The position numbers were made by a program, and so were the translations under genes. Below the pieces are notes generated by a model. It saw nothing but the letters and a program-made list of their open reading frames with translations. It did not search any database and was not told the DNA's origin. 64,000 bases of DNA, from NCBI RefSeq assembly GCF_900142225.1, contig NZ_FRAD01000003.1:1-64000 (forward strand), read 5' to 3'. Below, piece after piece: positions 23,928 to 32,199 of this stretch. How positions within the stretch are numbered: position 1 is the first letter of the stretch; each line of letters begins with the position of its first letter. The DNA comes from Hathewaya proteolytica DSM 3090. GTDB lineage: Bacteria > Bacillota > Clostridia > Clostridiales > Clostridiaceae.

Positions 23928-26542
23928 TATATATTATCAATCCTTTTTGCTTTTTCTATAAGCTCATGTAGCTTTTGAAAGCCTTCCCACGGAGACATCT
24001 TCAAAATATCTGTATTTTTCAACTCATCAACAACATTATTTTCTTCAATTGACTGAAAACTCAATTGTTGTATGTTTCTATTACTGTTTGATTTGGCCTT
24101 TTTTTCTTCACGAAGTAATGGCATTTTCTCATGGACCTTTGTATTATTCTTTAAGGAGCCGAGAATCTCTGAGGCTCTAGTTGTTACCTCAACTGGTAGC
24201 CCTGCAAGTTTGGCAACTTCTATGCCATAGGATTCATCTGTGCCACCCTTTATGATCTTTCTAAGGAATACAACTTCGTTTTCCACCTTCTTTACGGCAA
24301 TAGAATAGTTTTTCACACCCTTGATTTTATCTTCAAGTTCGATTAGTTCATGATAATGGGTAGCAAAGAGAGTTTTGCATCTAAGAGAAGAGTTGTTGCA
24401 CATAAACTCTATTACTGCCCAAGCTATACTGAGACCATCGTGAGTACTGGTTCCTCTTCCTACTTCGTCAAGTATTACTAAACTATTAGGCGTAGCATTT
24501 TTCAGTATGTTGGAAACTTCCCACATCTCCACCATAAAGGTGCTTTTACCAGAAGCCAGATCATCGGAAGCACCTATCCTAGTAAATATTCTATCACACA
24601 CAGATACGTTAGCACTATAACAAGGCACAAAACTGCCTATTTGAGCCATGAGAGTTATCAAAGCTACTTGCCTCATATAAGTGGATTTCCCTGCCATATT
24701 TGGCCCCGTTATAATCAAAAGTTGATTGTCATCTGTATCAACATAGGTGTCATTTTCCACAAAGGTAGAATTCTTCATACTGTTTTCTACCACTGGGTGA
24801 CGGCCACCTTTTATATCTATTATACCATCGTTGTTAATGACAGGTTTAACATAGGAGTTTTCCTTTGCAACAGTGCAAAGAGAGCTTATGCAGTCTAATT
24901 CTGAGATTACAAGTGCTGCTTTTTGAAGTCTGCATATTTCCTTCTCCACAGCATCTCTTATCTGTACAAAAAGCTCGTACTCAAGAGAAATCAATCGCTC
25001 CTCTGCACCAAGAATTTTTGCTTCCATTTCTTTTAGTTCAGGGGTAATGTATCTTTCCCCATTGCTAAGGGTTTGCTTTCTAATATATCTGTCCTCTGGT
25101 ACAGAGGCTAGATTAGTTTTGGTTACCTCTATATAATAACCAAAGACCTTGTTATAGCCAACTTTCAAGGATTTTATCCCTGTGGCCTCTTTTTCCTGCA
25201 ACTCTAGATTTGAGATCCATTCCTTTCCATGAGCTTTGGCGTATCTAAGAGAATCTACCTCTTCGTTGTAGCCCTGTTTTATAATAGAACCATCTTTAAG
25301 GGACATGGGAGCCTCTTCACATATAGAATGGTAGATTAACTCATAAATATCATCTAAACAATCTAATTCTTCACCAAATTTCTTTAATATACCATCTTGG
25401 AAACTCATTAGAATTTTCTTTATAGCAGGTAGTTTCCCTATGGAATTTCTAAGAGAAAGCAATTCCTTGCCATTGACACTTTTAGAGCTAATTTTGCCCA
25501 CTAATCGCTCAATATCATATATACCCTTTAGGGAGTCCTTTAAATCCTCATGGGCAAAAGGGTTTTCCATAAGGCCTTCAATTCCCTCTTGACGCTTTAA
25601 AATTGCACAGGTATTTAACAATGGCTGTTCTATCCACTTTCTTAGGCGGCGAGCCCCCATGGCAGTTGAAGTTTTGTCTAAGACCCAAAGAAGTGTTCCT
25701 CTTTTTCCTTTTTCTCTAATATTTTCTGTAAGCTCCAAATTTAATCTTGAATTATTGTCTATTATCATATAATCAACAATTTCATAATAATCCGCAGAAA
25801 TAATATTTGACATAGCCGTTTTCTGAGTATAATTAATGTATCTTAAAAGTAAATTTACAGAACTAATGAGAGATTTGTCTTGGTTTTTAGGACAATTATT
25901 TATTGATATATCCTTGGGAACCGTATCAGAATAATCACTGTCATAAGGTATAAATGTTATGGCAGAAGGAAATCTATCCTCTATAATTTTTATTAATTCT
26001 GGATTAGCATCCTCAAATAATAAAATCTCTGAGGGGTTAAACTTGCTTATTTCATCTATGATTTGGTGAATTGGTATACTTCCACTGGTGCAATAAAACT
26101 CACCAGTGGATATATCAGCTGCACTTATGCCAGTACGGACTCCATCTCTCATATCAATGCTCATAAGGAAATTATTTTTACCATCCTCTAGAAAATTTGA
26201 ATCCAAATACGTACCCGGAGTTACAATCTTAATTACATCTCTTTTTACAATACCTTTAGCAAGGGATGGGTCTTCCATTTGTTCGCATATGGCAACCTTA
26301 TAACCTCGAGAAACTAGTTTTCCTATGTAGTTATTGGCTGCGTGATACGGTATACCGCACATTGGAGCACGATTTTCCAGACCGCAATCTCTGCCAGTCA
26401 AGACCAATTCAAGTTCTTTTGAGGCTATTTCTGCATCTTCGAAAAACATTTCGTAAAAGTCACCTAATCTAAAAAATAAGATGCAGTCCTTACAATTCTC
26501 TTTCACATTCATGTATTGCCTCATCATTGGAGTTAATGACAA
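23927..26542 (-). CDS. mutS: DNA mismatch repair protein MutS
   Basis: 871 residues starting with TTG at 26542, eight bases after AAGGAAG, giving MSLTPMMRQYMNVK; a longer frame to 26584 has no matching start. The mismatch-reading Phe-x-Glu is in GDFYEMFFEDA (about 32). The clamp and lever domains follow, and the ABC-type ATPase has GPNMAGKSTYMRQ (about 610), the signature region SGKSTFMVEM and ILDEVGRGTST. A short C-terminal helix pair ends IEKAKRID. It binds mispairs and recruits MutL, encoded immediately downstream. Confidence 0.97.
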   Translation of the reverse strand: MSLTPMMRQYMNVKENCKDCILFFRLGDFYEMFFEDAEIASKELELVLTGRDCGLENRAPMCGIPYHAANNYIGKLVSRGYKVAICEQMEDPSLAKGIVKRDVIKIVTPGTYLDSNFLEDGKNNFLMSIDMRDGVRTGISAADISTGEFYCTSGSIPIHQIIDEISKFNPSEILLFEDANPELIKIIEDRFPSAITFIPYDSDYSDTVPKDISINNCPKNQDKSLISSVNLLLRYINYTQKTAMSNIISADYYEIVDYMIIDNNSRLNLELTENIREKGKRGTLLWVLDKTSTAMGARRLRKWIEQPLLNTCAILKRQEGIEGLMENPFAHEDLKDSLKGIYDIERLVGKISSKSVNGKELLSLRNSIGKLPAIKKILMSFQDGILKKFGEELDCLDDIYELIYHSICEEAPMSLKDGSIIKQGYNEEVDSLRYAKAHGKEWISNLELQEKEATGIKSLKVGYNKVFGYYIEVTKTNLASVPEDRYIRKQTLSNGERYITPELKEMEAKILGAEERLISLEYELFVQIRDAVEKEICRLQKAALVISELDCISSLCTVAKENSYVKPVINNDGIIDIKGGRHPVVENSMKNSTFVENDTYVDTDDNQLLIITGPNMAGKSTYMRQVALITLMAQIGSFVPCYSANVSVCDRIFTRIGASDDLASGKSTFMVEMWEVSNILKNATPNSLVILDEVGRGTSTHDGLSIAWAVIEFMCNNSSLRCKTLFATHYHELIELEDKIKGVKNYSIAVKKVENEVVFLRKIIKGGTDESYGIEVAKLAGLPVEVTTRASEILGSLKNNTKVHEKMPLLREEKKAKSNSNRNIQQLSFQSIEENNVVDELKNTDILKMSPWEGFQKLHELIEKAKRIDNI

Positions 26543-26567
26543 TATAAACACTTCCTTTAATATAAGA

Positions 26568-27896
26568 CTACTGTATTTCCTCACCTAATAGTGAGAAGGA
26601 CTTTGTCTTGGTAATTTTAACATTTACTACTTTTCCTATGCTATCTTTATTTCCCTTAAAATTCACCAATTTTGCAGTGGTAGTTCTTCCAGTAAGCATA
26701 TTTTTATCATTTTTACTTACACCTTCTACTAAAACAGGGACAACTCTATCATAGTACTCTTTATTTAATTCTTCACATATCTTATTTACTTCTTGTACAA
26801 GTCTCTCAAAGCGTTGGTGCTTTACATCCTCGGGAATCTGATCTTCAAAGTCAAAGGCGGGTGTACCTTCTCTTCTTGAGTAAAGGAAAGTAAATACAGA
26901 ATCATATTTAACTTCTTGGATTAATTTTAATGTTTCATTAAAATCTTCTTCTGTTTCACCAGGGAATCCCACAATTATATCTGTGGTTATGGAAGCAGTA
27001 GGTATTTTTTCACGAATTTCCTTTATTAAATCTAAGTAATGTTCTCTTGTGTAATTTCTGTTCATCTTCTTTAATAATTCAGTAGATCCAGACTGGACTG
27101 GTAGATGTACGTGGTCACAAACTTTTTCGCATTGGCTTATGGCATCTATAACATCATGGGATAAATCCTTTGGATGCGATGTCATAAACCTAATTCTCTC
27201 TAGACCCTGAATTTTGTTTAATCTTCTAAGAAGATCTGCAAAAGAAATATGAGGTTCTAACCCTTTGCCATAGGAATTTACATTCTGTCCTAGAAGTGTC
27301 ACTTCTTTATAGCCCTTATTTACTAAGTTTATTATTTCATTTTCGATGTCCTCTGGTTTTCTGCTTCTCTCTCTTCCCCTAACGTATGGAACTATGCAAT
27401 ATGTACAGAAGTTATTACAGCCATACATTATAGTGACAAATGCTTTTGTAGGGCTAAGTCTATCTATGGGAATATCGTTTATTATTTGGCCTTCTTTTTC
27501 CCATACCTCAACTATCTGCTTTTCACCCTTAAGGAGCCTATCTAGGTACTGAGGAAACATGTAAGAATTATGCGTGCCTATAAGTAGGTTTACAAAGGGG
27601 TATTTTTTCGCTATGGTTTCTGCCATCCCTTCCTGTTGAATCATGCATCCACATACAGCTATAATTAACGATGGTTTCTTCTCTTTTATATTTTTTAAAA
27701 TGCCTAAGTGGCCAAAAACTTTTTGTTCGGCATTTTCTCTTACACAACAAGTATTAAACACAATAACGTCTGCTTCTTCTTCAGAATAGACTCTATTAAA
27801 TTCTTTTATTTTAAGCATACCAGATATCTTCTCAGAATCCTCTTCATTCATCTGGCAACCCCAAGTTTCTATATAATATTTTAAGTTTTCTTTCAA
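26568..27896 (-). CDS. miaB: tRNA-2-methylthio-N6-dimethylallyladenosine synthase
   Basis: 442 residues from the TTG at 27896, eight bases after GGAGG; the frame extension to 27911 contains that site. An N-terminal UPF0004 domain with three Cys ligands (ETWGCQMN, NTCCVRE, VCGCM) binds one Fe-S cluster. The radical-SAM motif CNNFCTYC (near 152) binds the other. The TRAM domain occupies about 370-440. It adds the methylthio group to i6A37 made by MiaA. It opens the miaB-mutS-mutL-miaA-hfq run, with a promoter just upstream. Confidence 0.96.
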   Translation of the reverse strand: MKENLKYYIETWGCQMNEEDSEKISGMLKIKEFNRVYSEEEADVIVFNTCCVRENAEQKVFGHLGILKNIKEKKPSLIIAVCGCMIQQEGMAETIAKKYPFVNLLIGTHNSYMFPQYLDRLLKGEKQIVEVWEKEGQIINDIPIDRLSPTKAFVTIMYGCNNFCTYCIVPYVRGRERSRKPEDIENEIINLVNKGYKEVTLLGQNVNSYGKGLEPHISFADLLRRLNKIQGLERIRFMTSHPKDLSHDVIDAISQCEKVCDHVHLPVQSGSTELLKKMNRNYTREHYLDLIKEIREKIPTASITTDIIVGFPGETEEDFNETLKLIQEVKYDSVFTFLYSRREGTPAFDFEDQIPEDVKHQRFERLVQEVNKICEELNKEYYDRVVPVLVEGVSKNDKNMLTGRTTTAKLVNFKGNKDSIGKVVNVKITKTKSFSLLGEEIQ

Positions 27897-27935
27897 AATT
27901 TTATCCTCCAATCAAATCTATAAATACTCAATTGT

Positions 27936-27964
27936 ATTATAACATAAAAAGAATCCACTCAAAA
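27936..27964 (-). promoter_or_regulatory. Promoter of miaB-mutS-mutL run
   Basis: On the minus strand TTTTGA, a 17-base spacer and TATAAT (plus-strand 27936-27941). A CCACT-caaaa-GTGG inverted repeat overlaps the -35 box. Confidence 0.45.
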
Positions 27965-28039
27965 GTGGTATAAACTGAAAATGGAATGGGTAGATTAACG
28001 AATGAGGTTTTACAAATATAAATTAAAAGGAGTGGTTTT

Positions 28040-29290
28040 ATGAATCCATTTGAAGAAAAGCCAATAAATGTGGATGCTGCGTTTAAAAATTGGTCTTCAA
28101 TTTACCCTAAGCCATACAACAAAAACGAGGTAGATCCCTACACAAAAACAAGAATTATTTTGATGAACGGTACTGAGTATGAGGCAGTTTGGTTTGGCCA
28201 CCAATTTTCAAGAAATTGTCCTGATAACGACATAAGACGAGAGTTAGCATTAATAAGAAGAGTTGAACAGCAACAACAAAAAGTTATTGCAGCACTAAAA
28301 CCTTTAGATGAGACGATTTTAGAGCATACAATTAGCTATGAACAATTGGCTGTTGATTTAACTGCTGGAATAGCACAAAATGAACCAGATATGATGGTAA
28401 AAGCAGCCTTAGATTTTGCTTTACTAGAAGATTTTGATCATCTATACAGATATTCAGACTTGTTAGAGATGGAAGTTGGTGTTAAGTCAGAACATTTAGT
28501 TGGACACTACACTGAAATAATGCCAGGAAGACCTACTATATCAGAGCACAGATATCCTTTTGACAACATAAGAAATTTTATCGATGCAAAAACAGCTCAT
28601 CCTCTAACTAAATTGCATGTAGGAATAATAACTGCTGCGGAACAACAAACTATGAATTATTACATGAATACTTCCGCACTGTATCACAACGATATAGGAA
28701 GGCAATTATATCAAGAAATAGGTTTAATTGAAGAACAGCACGTTTCACAGTACGGCAGTTTGATGAACACCCAAATGACATTTTTAGAAAACCTATTGAT
28801 GCATGAATACACAGAATGTTATTTATATTATTCTTGCTACGAAGATGAAACTGATCCTTACATAAAGAAAATTTGGGAAGAGCATTTTATTCAAGAGGTA
28901 TCACACCTTCACAAAGCGGCAGAACTATTGAAAAAGTACGAACAAAAAGAATGGCAACAATGTATACCTGATGGTTCATTCCCTGAACTGTTAAAGCTTC
29001 ATGAAAATAAAAACTATATAAGAAACATATTAAAAAATACTGTAGAGAACACTTCTAAATTGGAGGAATATGTTTCTATAAATGATCTTAATAAAGATCA
29101 TAACTTCTTCAAATTCCAAGATACTTTAAACACTCCTGTAGATGAGGTTCCAACTCATAAGGTCATTAAGGAATACATTAATAAAAAAGGACAGGATTAT
29201 AGATATGAAGATGAAGAAAGCCCTGTAGAGTCTTTAAGGAATAGAACTGTGGACAATACCAATTTAGGCAGAATGCCAAAAAGTATGTAA
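28040..29290 (+). CDS. Large ferritin-like helical protein, unrecognised
   Basis: 416 residues; ATG follows AAAAGGAGTGGTTTT. The centre (about residues 95-310) is helical and contains three pairs of a Glu helix followed by a Glu/Asp-x-x-His helix: SYEQLAVDL with EDFDHLYRY, TAAEQQTMNYY with LIEEQHVSQYG, and LLMHEYTECYLYY with FIQEVSHLHKA. That is the metal-ligand pattern of ferritin-like diiron proteins. About 90 N-terminal residues and a charged 90-residue tail flank it. A family name is not recognised. Two CotF-like coat genes lie directly downstream on the other strand, so a spore-associated or oxidative-stress role is conceivable. Own strong terminator. Confidence 0.7.
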   Translation: MNPFEEKPINVDAAFKNWSSIYPKPYNKNEVDPYTKTRIILMNGTEYEAVWFGHQFSRNCPDNDIRRELALIRRVEQQQQKVIAALKPLDETILEHTISYEQLAVDLTAGIAQNEPDMMVKAALDFALLEDFDHLYRYSDLLEMEVGVKSEHLVGHYTEIMPGRPTISEHRYPFDNIRNFIDAKTAHPLTKLHVGIITAAEQQTMNYYMNTSALYHNDIGRQLYQEIGLIEEQHVSQYGSLMNTQMTFLENLLMHEYTECYLYYSCYEDETDPYIKKIWEEHFIQEVSHLHKAAELLKKYEQKEWQQCIPDGSFPELLKLHENKNYIRNILKNTVENTSKLEEYVSINDLNKDHNFFKFQDTLNTPVDEVPTHKVIKEYINKKGQDYRYEDEESPVESLRNRTVDNTNLGRMPKSM

Positions 29291-29320
29291 AAAGTCGTAC
29301 AAGGTCTATATATGATGTAA

Positions 29321-29358
29321 ATATTAAAAAGGATGTTTTTTAACATCCTTTTTAATAT
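29321..29358 (+). terminator. Terminator of ferritin-like gene
   Basis: A perfect 17-base stem (29321-29337 with 29342-29358, core AAAAAGGATGTT) whose right arm is T-rich. It may also serve the converging coat genes. Confidence 0.9.
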
Positions 29359-29446
29359 ATCTGAAATTAAGTAAGTTGTAGTAAGTGACAGTTTAAATTA
29401 TGTTTTTCTACTATAACTACTTTTAAATTATAATATTATTTATTCC

Positions 29447-29695
29447 TTAGCCTGTAGTTACCTGGCTTTTAACTGTGGAAATTTGTTCTTCTGTAGCTGG
29501 TTCTGCAGGAATATAGTATCCTTTGGATTTAGCTATTTTGTATACTTCTCTTTGACGAACTTCATCTGCATCTCTAAGAGCTTTTAACTTGTTATACAAA
29601 GTTTCATCCTCCGTTTGAGCTATAGCACTTCCAAGAGTGGCTAAATCTGCGTTTAAACCTGCTAAGTAGTCGTTTAGCATAACTTTATCGTCCAT
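29447..29695 (-). CDS. CotF-like small spore coat protein
   Basis: 82 residues; ATG follows AGGAGGAGAGAAAAT. The helical sequence with LNDYLAGLNADLATLGSAIAQ, a central LRDADEVRQREVYKIAKSKGYYIPAEPA and a short tail matches the coat F domain (PF07875), in which a KGYY/HP-type motif follows a helical hairpin. Such proteins are laid down on the forespore surface in the mother cell. It lies 13 bases after a second small gene of the same type, so the two form an operon. Confidence 0.75.
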   Translation of the reverse strand: MDDKVMLNDYLAGLNADLATLGSAIAQTEDETLYNKLKALRDADEVRQREVYKIAKSKGYYIPAEPATEEQISTVKSQVTTG

Positions 29696-29708
29696 ATTTT
29701 CTCTCCTC

Positions 29709-29894
29709 CTAACCTAAAAATGTTATTAATTCGTCTTTTGTTTGCTTGCTATCATTTGCGTGATTCAAAAAGGTCTGTTTAATTTGTGAATCAGTACATT
29801 TTTCAGCATAAGCATTTAGTTTCTTTTCTACACTGGCATGAGCTCCAATTAAATGTCTAAGGTTTTGTAAATCTAGCATACTTAAATTACACAT
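29709..29894 (-). CDS. Small CotF-like coat protein, N-terminal type
   Basis: 61 residues from the ATG at 29894, nine bases after AAGGAG; the longer frame to 29954 has no ribosome site. The sequence MCNLSMLDLQNLRHLIGAH followed by KKLNAYAEKCTDSQIKQTF and TKDELITFL is a helical pair like the first half of coat F domain proteins. Together with the next gene it could make a split CotF. No confident mother-cell promoter could be read upstream, although CATACAAT on the minus strand near 29998-30005 resembles a SigE -10 box. Confidence 0.7.
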   Translation of the reverse strand: MCNLSMLDLQNLRHLIGAHASVEKKLNAYAEKCTDSQIKQTFLNHANDSKQTKDELITFLG

Positions 29895-29968
29895 TATAAT
29901 CATCTCCTTTTTAACTTTAATTAACTGTCCTATTGTAGGTTTTCCTAAAGTCAAAGAAAATATACGTA

Positions 29969-29997
29969 TTGGAATACATTTGCCTTAGTAGTATAAT
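29969..29997 (+). promoter_or_regulatory. Promoter of aminotransferase gene
   Basis: TTGGAA (29969-29974), a 17-base spacer and TATAAT (29992-29997), 35 bases before the ATG. Confidence 0.65.
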
Positions 29998-30032
29998 TGT
30001 ATGTATGAAATAAATTTTGGGAGATAGTAATA

Positions 30033-31217
30033 ATGAATATAAATTTTTCGTCTAGAGTTCATGGGCAAGCAGAAGATCTTCAAATGCTTATGAAGATTTC
30101 CGAATGCAAAAGCATAATATCATTTTCCGGCGGTTTTCCATCCCCGGAACTGTTTCCATCTGAAGAAATAAATAAGATAACAAACAGTATTCTTCAGCGT
30201 TACCCCGAAATAGCATTGCAATATGGTGCTTCTGAGGGATTTACTAAGCTTAGAGAATCCATATGCCAAAAAATAATGAACAAAGAAAACAGCTTAAACT
30301 GTACAATAGAAAATATATTAATTACATCTGGCTCACAGCAGGGATTGGACTTTGTTGGGAAATTGTTCATAAATAAAGGTGATACCATTATTGTAGAGCG
30401 GCCTACTTACCTTGGAGCTTTAACTGCCTTTAATGCGTATGAGCCGGAATATGAAGAAGTGATGATGGAACAGGATGGCATGGATGTGAATTACGCGGAA
30501 ACCATTCTAAAGAGAAATAAACGGGTGAAATTCATATATACAGTACCTGATTTTCAAAATCCAACGGGCATAACTATGTCTCTTGAAAAGAGAAAATATC
30601 TTTGCTTTTTGGCTGAGAAATACAATGTCCCTATTATAGAAGACAATCCATATAGGGAATTAATTTTTACTGGAGAACCTAATGCCAGTATAAAAAGTTT
30701 TGACAAAGGTGGATATGTTGTTCACCTTGGAACCTTTTCTAAAACCTTCTGCCCAGGGCTTAGAATAGGTTGGGTTTGTGCTCAGAGTAATATTATTGAC
30801 AAACTACTTGTGTGCAAGCAAGGTGCTGACTTACAGTGCGGTACATTAAATCAGTACATAACTTGGGAGTTTCTTAACAATTACAACTTGGAAGGCCATA
30901 TAAAGATCTTGAGAAGTGTATATAAAAAAAGAAAGGAGTTCTTCATAAAATGTATTAAAGAAAACTTGGATAATATAGTTGAATACACCGACTCACAAGG
31001 AGGACTTTTTACATATTTAAAATTACCTTCCACCATTGAAAGCAAGCATCTTCTTGGCGTTGCCTTAGAAAATGGTATTTCCTTTGTCCCTGGAGATTCT
31101 TTTTACGCTAGTGGTGGAGATCACAATCACATACGTCTTAACTATTCCTATATGGATGAAAAAAACACAAAAAAAGGCTTAGATATATTAGGTAAAATAA
31201 TAAAAGATAGATTATGA
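30033..31217 (+). CDS. PLP-dependent class I/II aminotransferase (LysN/MocR-type)
   Basis: 394 residues. Markers are ISFSGGFPSPELFP near 29, LQYGASEGFTKLRE near 62, the Asn/Asp region VPDFQNPTG near 174, Tyr in EDNPYRELIF and the PLP-binding Lys in TFSKTFCPGLRIGW near 234, with Arg in HIRLNYSY near the end. It belongs to the 2-aminoadipate/aromatic aminotransferase group that also forms the C-terminal part of MocR regulators, but no winged-helix domain is attached. The donor and acceptor are not predictable. Single gene with own promoter and terminator. Confidence 0.9.
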   Translation: MNINFSSRVHGQAEDLQMLMKISECKSIISFSGGFPSPELFPSEEINKITNSILQRYPEIALQYGASEGFTKLRESICQKIMNKENSLNCTIENILITSGSQQGLDFVGKLFINKGDTIIVERPTYLGALTAFNAYEPEYEEVMMEQDGMDVNYAETILKRNKRVKFIYTVPDFQNPTGITMSLEKRKYLCFLAEKYNVPIIEDNPYRELIFTGEPNASIKSFDKGGYVVHLGTFSKTFCPGLRIGWVCAQSNIIDKLLVCKQGADLQCGTLNQYITWEFLNNYNLEGHIKILRSVYKKRKEFFIKCIKENLDNIVEYTDSQGGLFTYLKLPSTIESKHLLGVALENGISFVPGDSFYASGGDHNHIRLNYSYMDEKNTKKGLDILGKIIKDRL

Positions 31218-31224
31218 TAAAATT

Positions 31225-31265
31225 AAAATATAGGTTATGAAGTAAAAATCATAACCTATATTTTT
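31225..31265. terminator. Bidirectional terminator
   Basis: AAATATAGGTTATGA pairs perfectly with TCATAACCTATATTT (ending near 31263) and is followed by T. It overlaps the last codons of the converging GNAT gene. Confidence 0.9.
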
Positions 31266-32137
31266 GTGTACATTTCCCAGCTATCTACTATACATTCCTC
31301 GAAAAATCCGAACTTTTTATACAGCGATATGGCTTTGTAGTTGTTTTCAAATACATCTATTTTTATTGTTTTTTCTGTGGGAAACAGTATTATGGACAAA
31401 TTAATAATTTCCTTTAACAATATTTTGCCATAGCCTTTTTCCCTATACTGTGGAATTATTCCGAAATTTACGATGGTGATGAATCCCTCATTGCTTATGA
31501 GTTGAGAGTAGCCCACTATTTCATTTCCAATTTTTAAAAACAAGGCGCCTTTATTTATATAGTAAGCTTGTCTTTCATCCATATAAATATCATTTACATT
31601 GAGCTCTTTTCTATTGGCTGTCCTAAATATCTCGTTCTGAACTTTGCATCTTATTTCTTCGTCTTCCCCTTCCTTGTAATACTTTACAGAGCTTTCGCAG
31701 GGGAGCTTTTCCATATTATATTTCAAAAAAGCTCTATTCATGGACATCTTTAATACACTTCTTTTTTTACTAAATCCTAGCGATTCTAAATATAAATTTG
31801 TCTTTGGTTTTCGTATAGAGGTATAATTTATCAGGCTATAGGGACTGAAAATATTTCCTATAGCACCTATTGAACCTATTGGTGTATCATCTTGTATATA
31901 TAATTCTTGCACAAAACAAATTTTATCTTTAAAAGAACTGACCCAAATATATCCGAAGATTTTATCTCTATGTTTTAAAAGCAAACACTTACTCCTAATA
32001 GATAATCTTCCTATAAGTCTTTTTCCATAATACGATGAAATAAAATCTTTATTAAGGGGATTGAATATTTTACTTTTGCAGCTATTACATTCAATGTAAT
32101 TTATATTAAAGTTATTAAGGAATTCAAAGTCAACCAT
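31256..32137 (-). CDS. GNAT family N-acetyltransferase
   Basis: 293 residues. The C-terminal half (about 150-293) is a GNAT fold: SQLISNEGFITIVNFGIIPQYREKGYGKILLKEI holds the acetyl-CoA-binding R/Q-x-x-G-x-G/A loop, and the last strands are KIDVFENNYKAISLYKKFGF. The N-terminal 140 residues look like a degenerate second GNAT-like domain with an unusual CNSCKSK segment near 18. Acceptor unknown. ATG follows ATGAGGTAATCTTA. A short gap separates it from the ispH-rpsA fusion upstream, whose terminator lies between them. Confidence 0.82.
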   Translation of the reverse strand: MVDFEFLNNFNINYIECNSCKSKIFNPLNKDFISSYYGKRLIGRLSIRSKCLLLKHRDKIFGYIWVSSFKDKICFVQELYIQDDTPIGSIGAIGNIFSPYSLINYTSIRKPKTNLYLESLGFSKKRSVLKMSMNRAFLKYNMEKLPCESSVKYYKEGEDEEIRCKVQNEIFRTANRKELNVNDIYMDERQAYYINKGALFLKIGNEIVGYSQLISNEGFITIVNFGIIPQYREKGYGKILLKEIINLSIILFPTEKTIKIDVFENNYKAISLYKKFGFFEECIVDSWEMYTKI

Positions 32138-32170
32138 TAAGATTACCTCATATTAAAATTAAATGATAAA

Positions 32171-32194
32171 AAAAGCCACCCAAAGGTAGCTTTT
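32171..32194 (-). terminator. Terminator of ispH-rpsA gene
   Basis: On the minus strand AAAGCTACC-TTTG-GGTGGCTTTTTTT, just after the stop at 32200. Confidence 0.88.
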
Positions 32195-32199
32195 GTATG

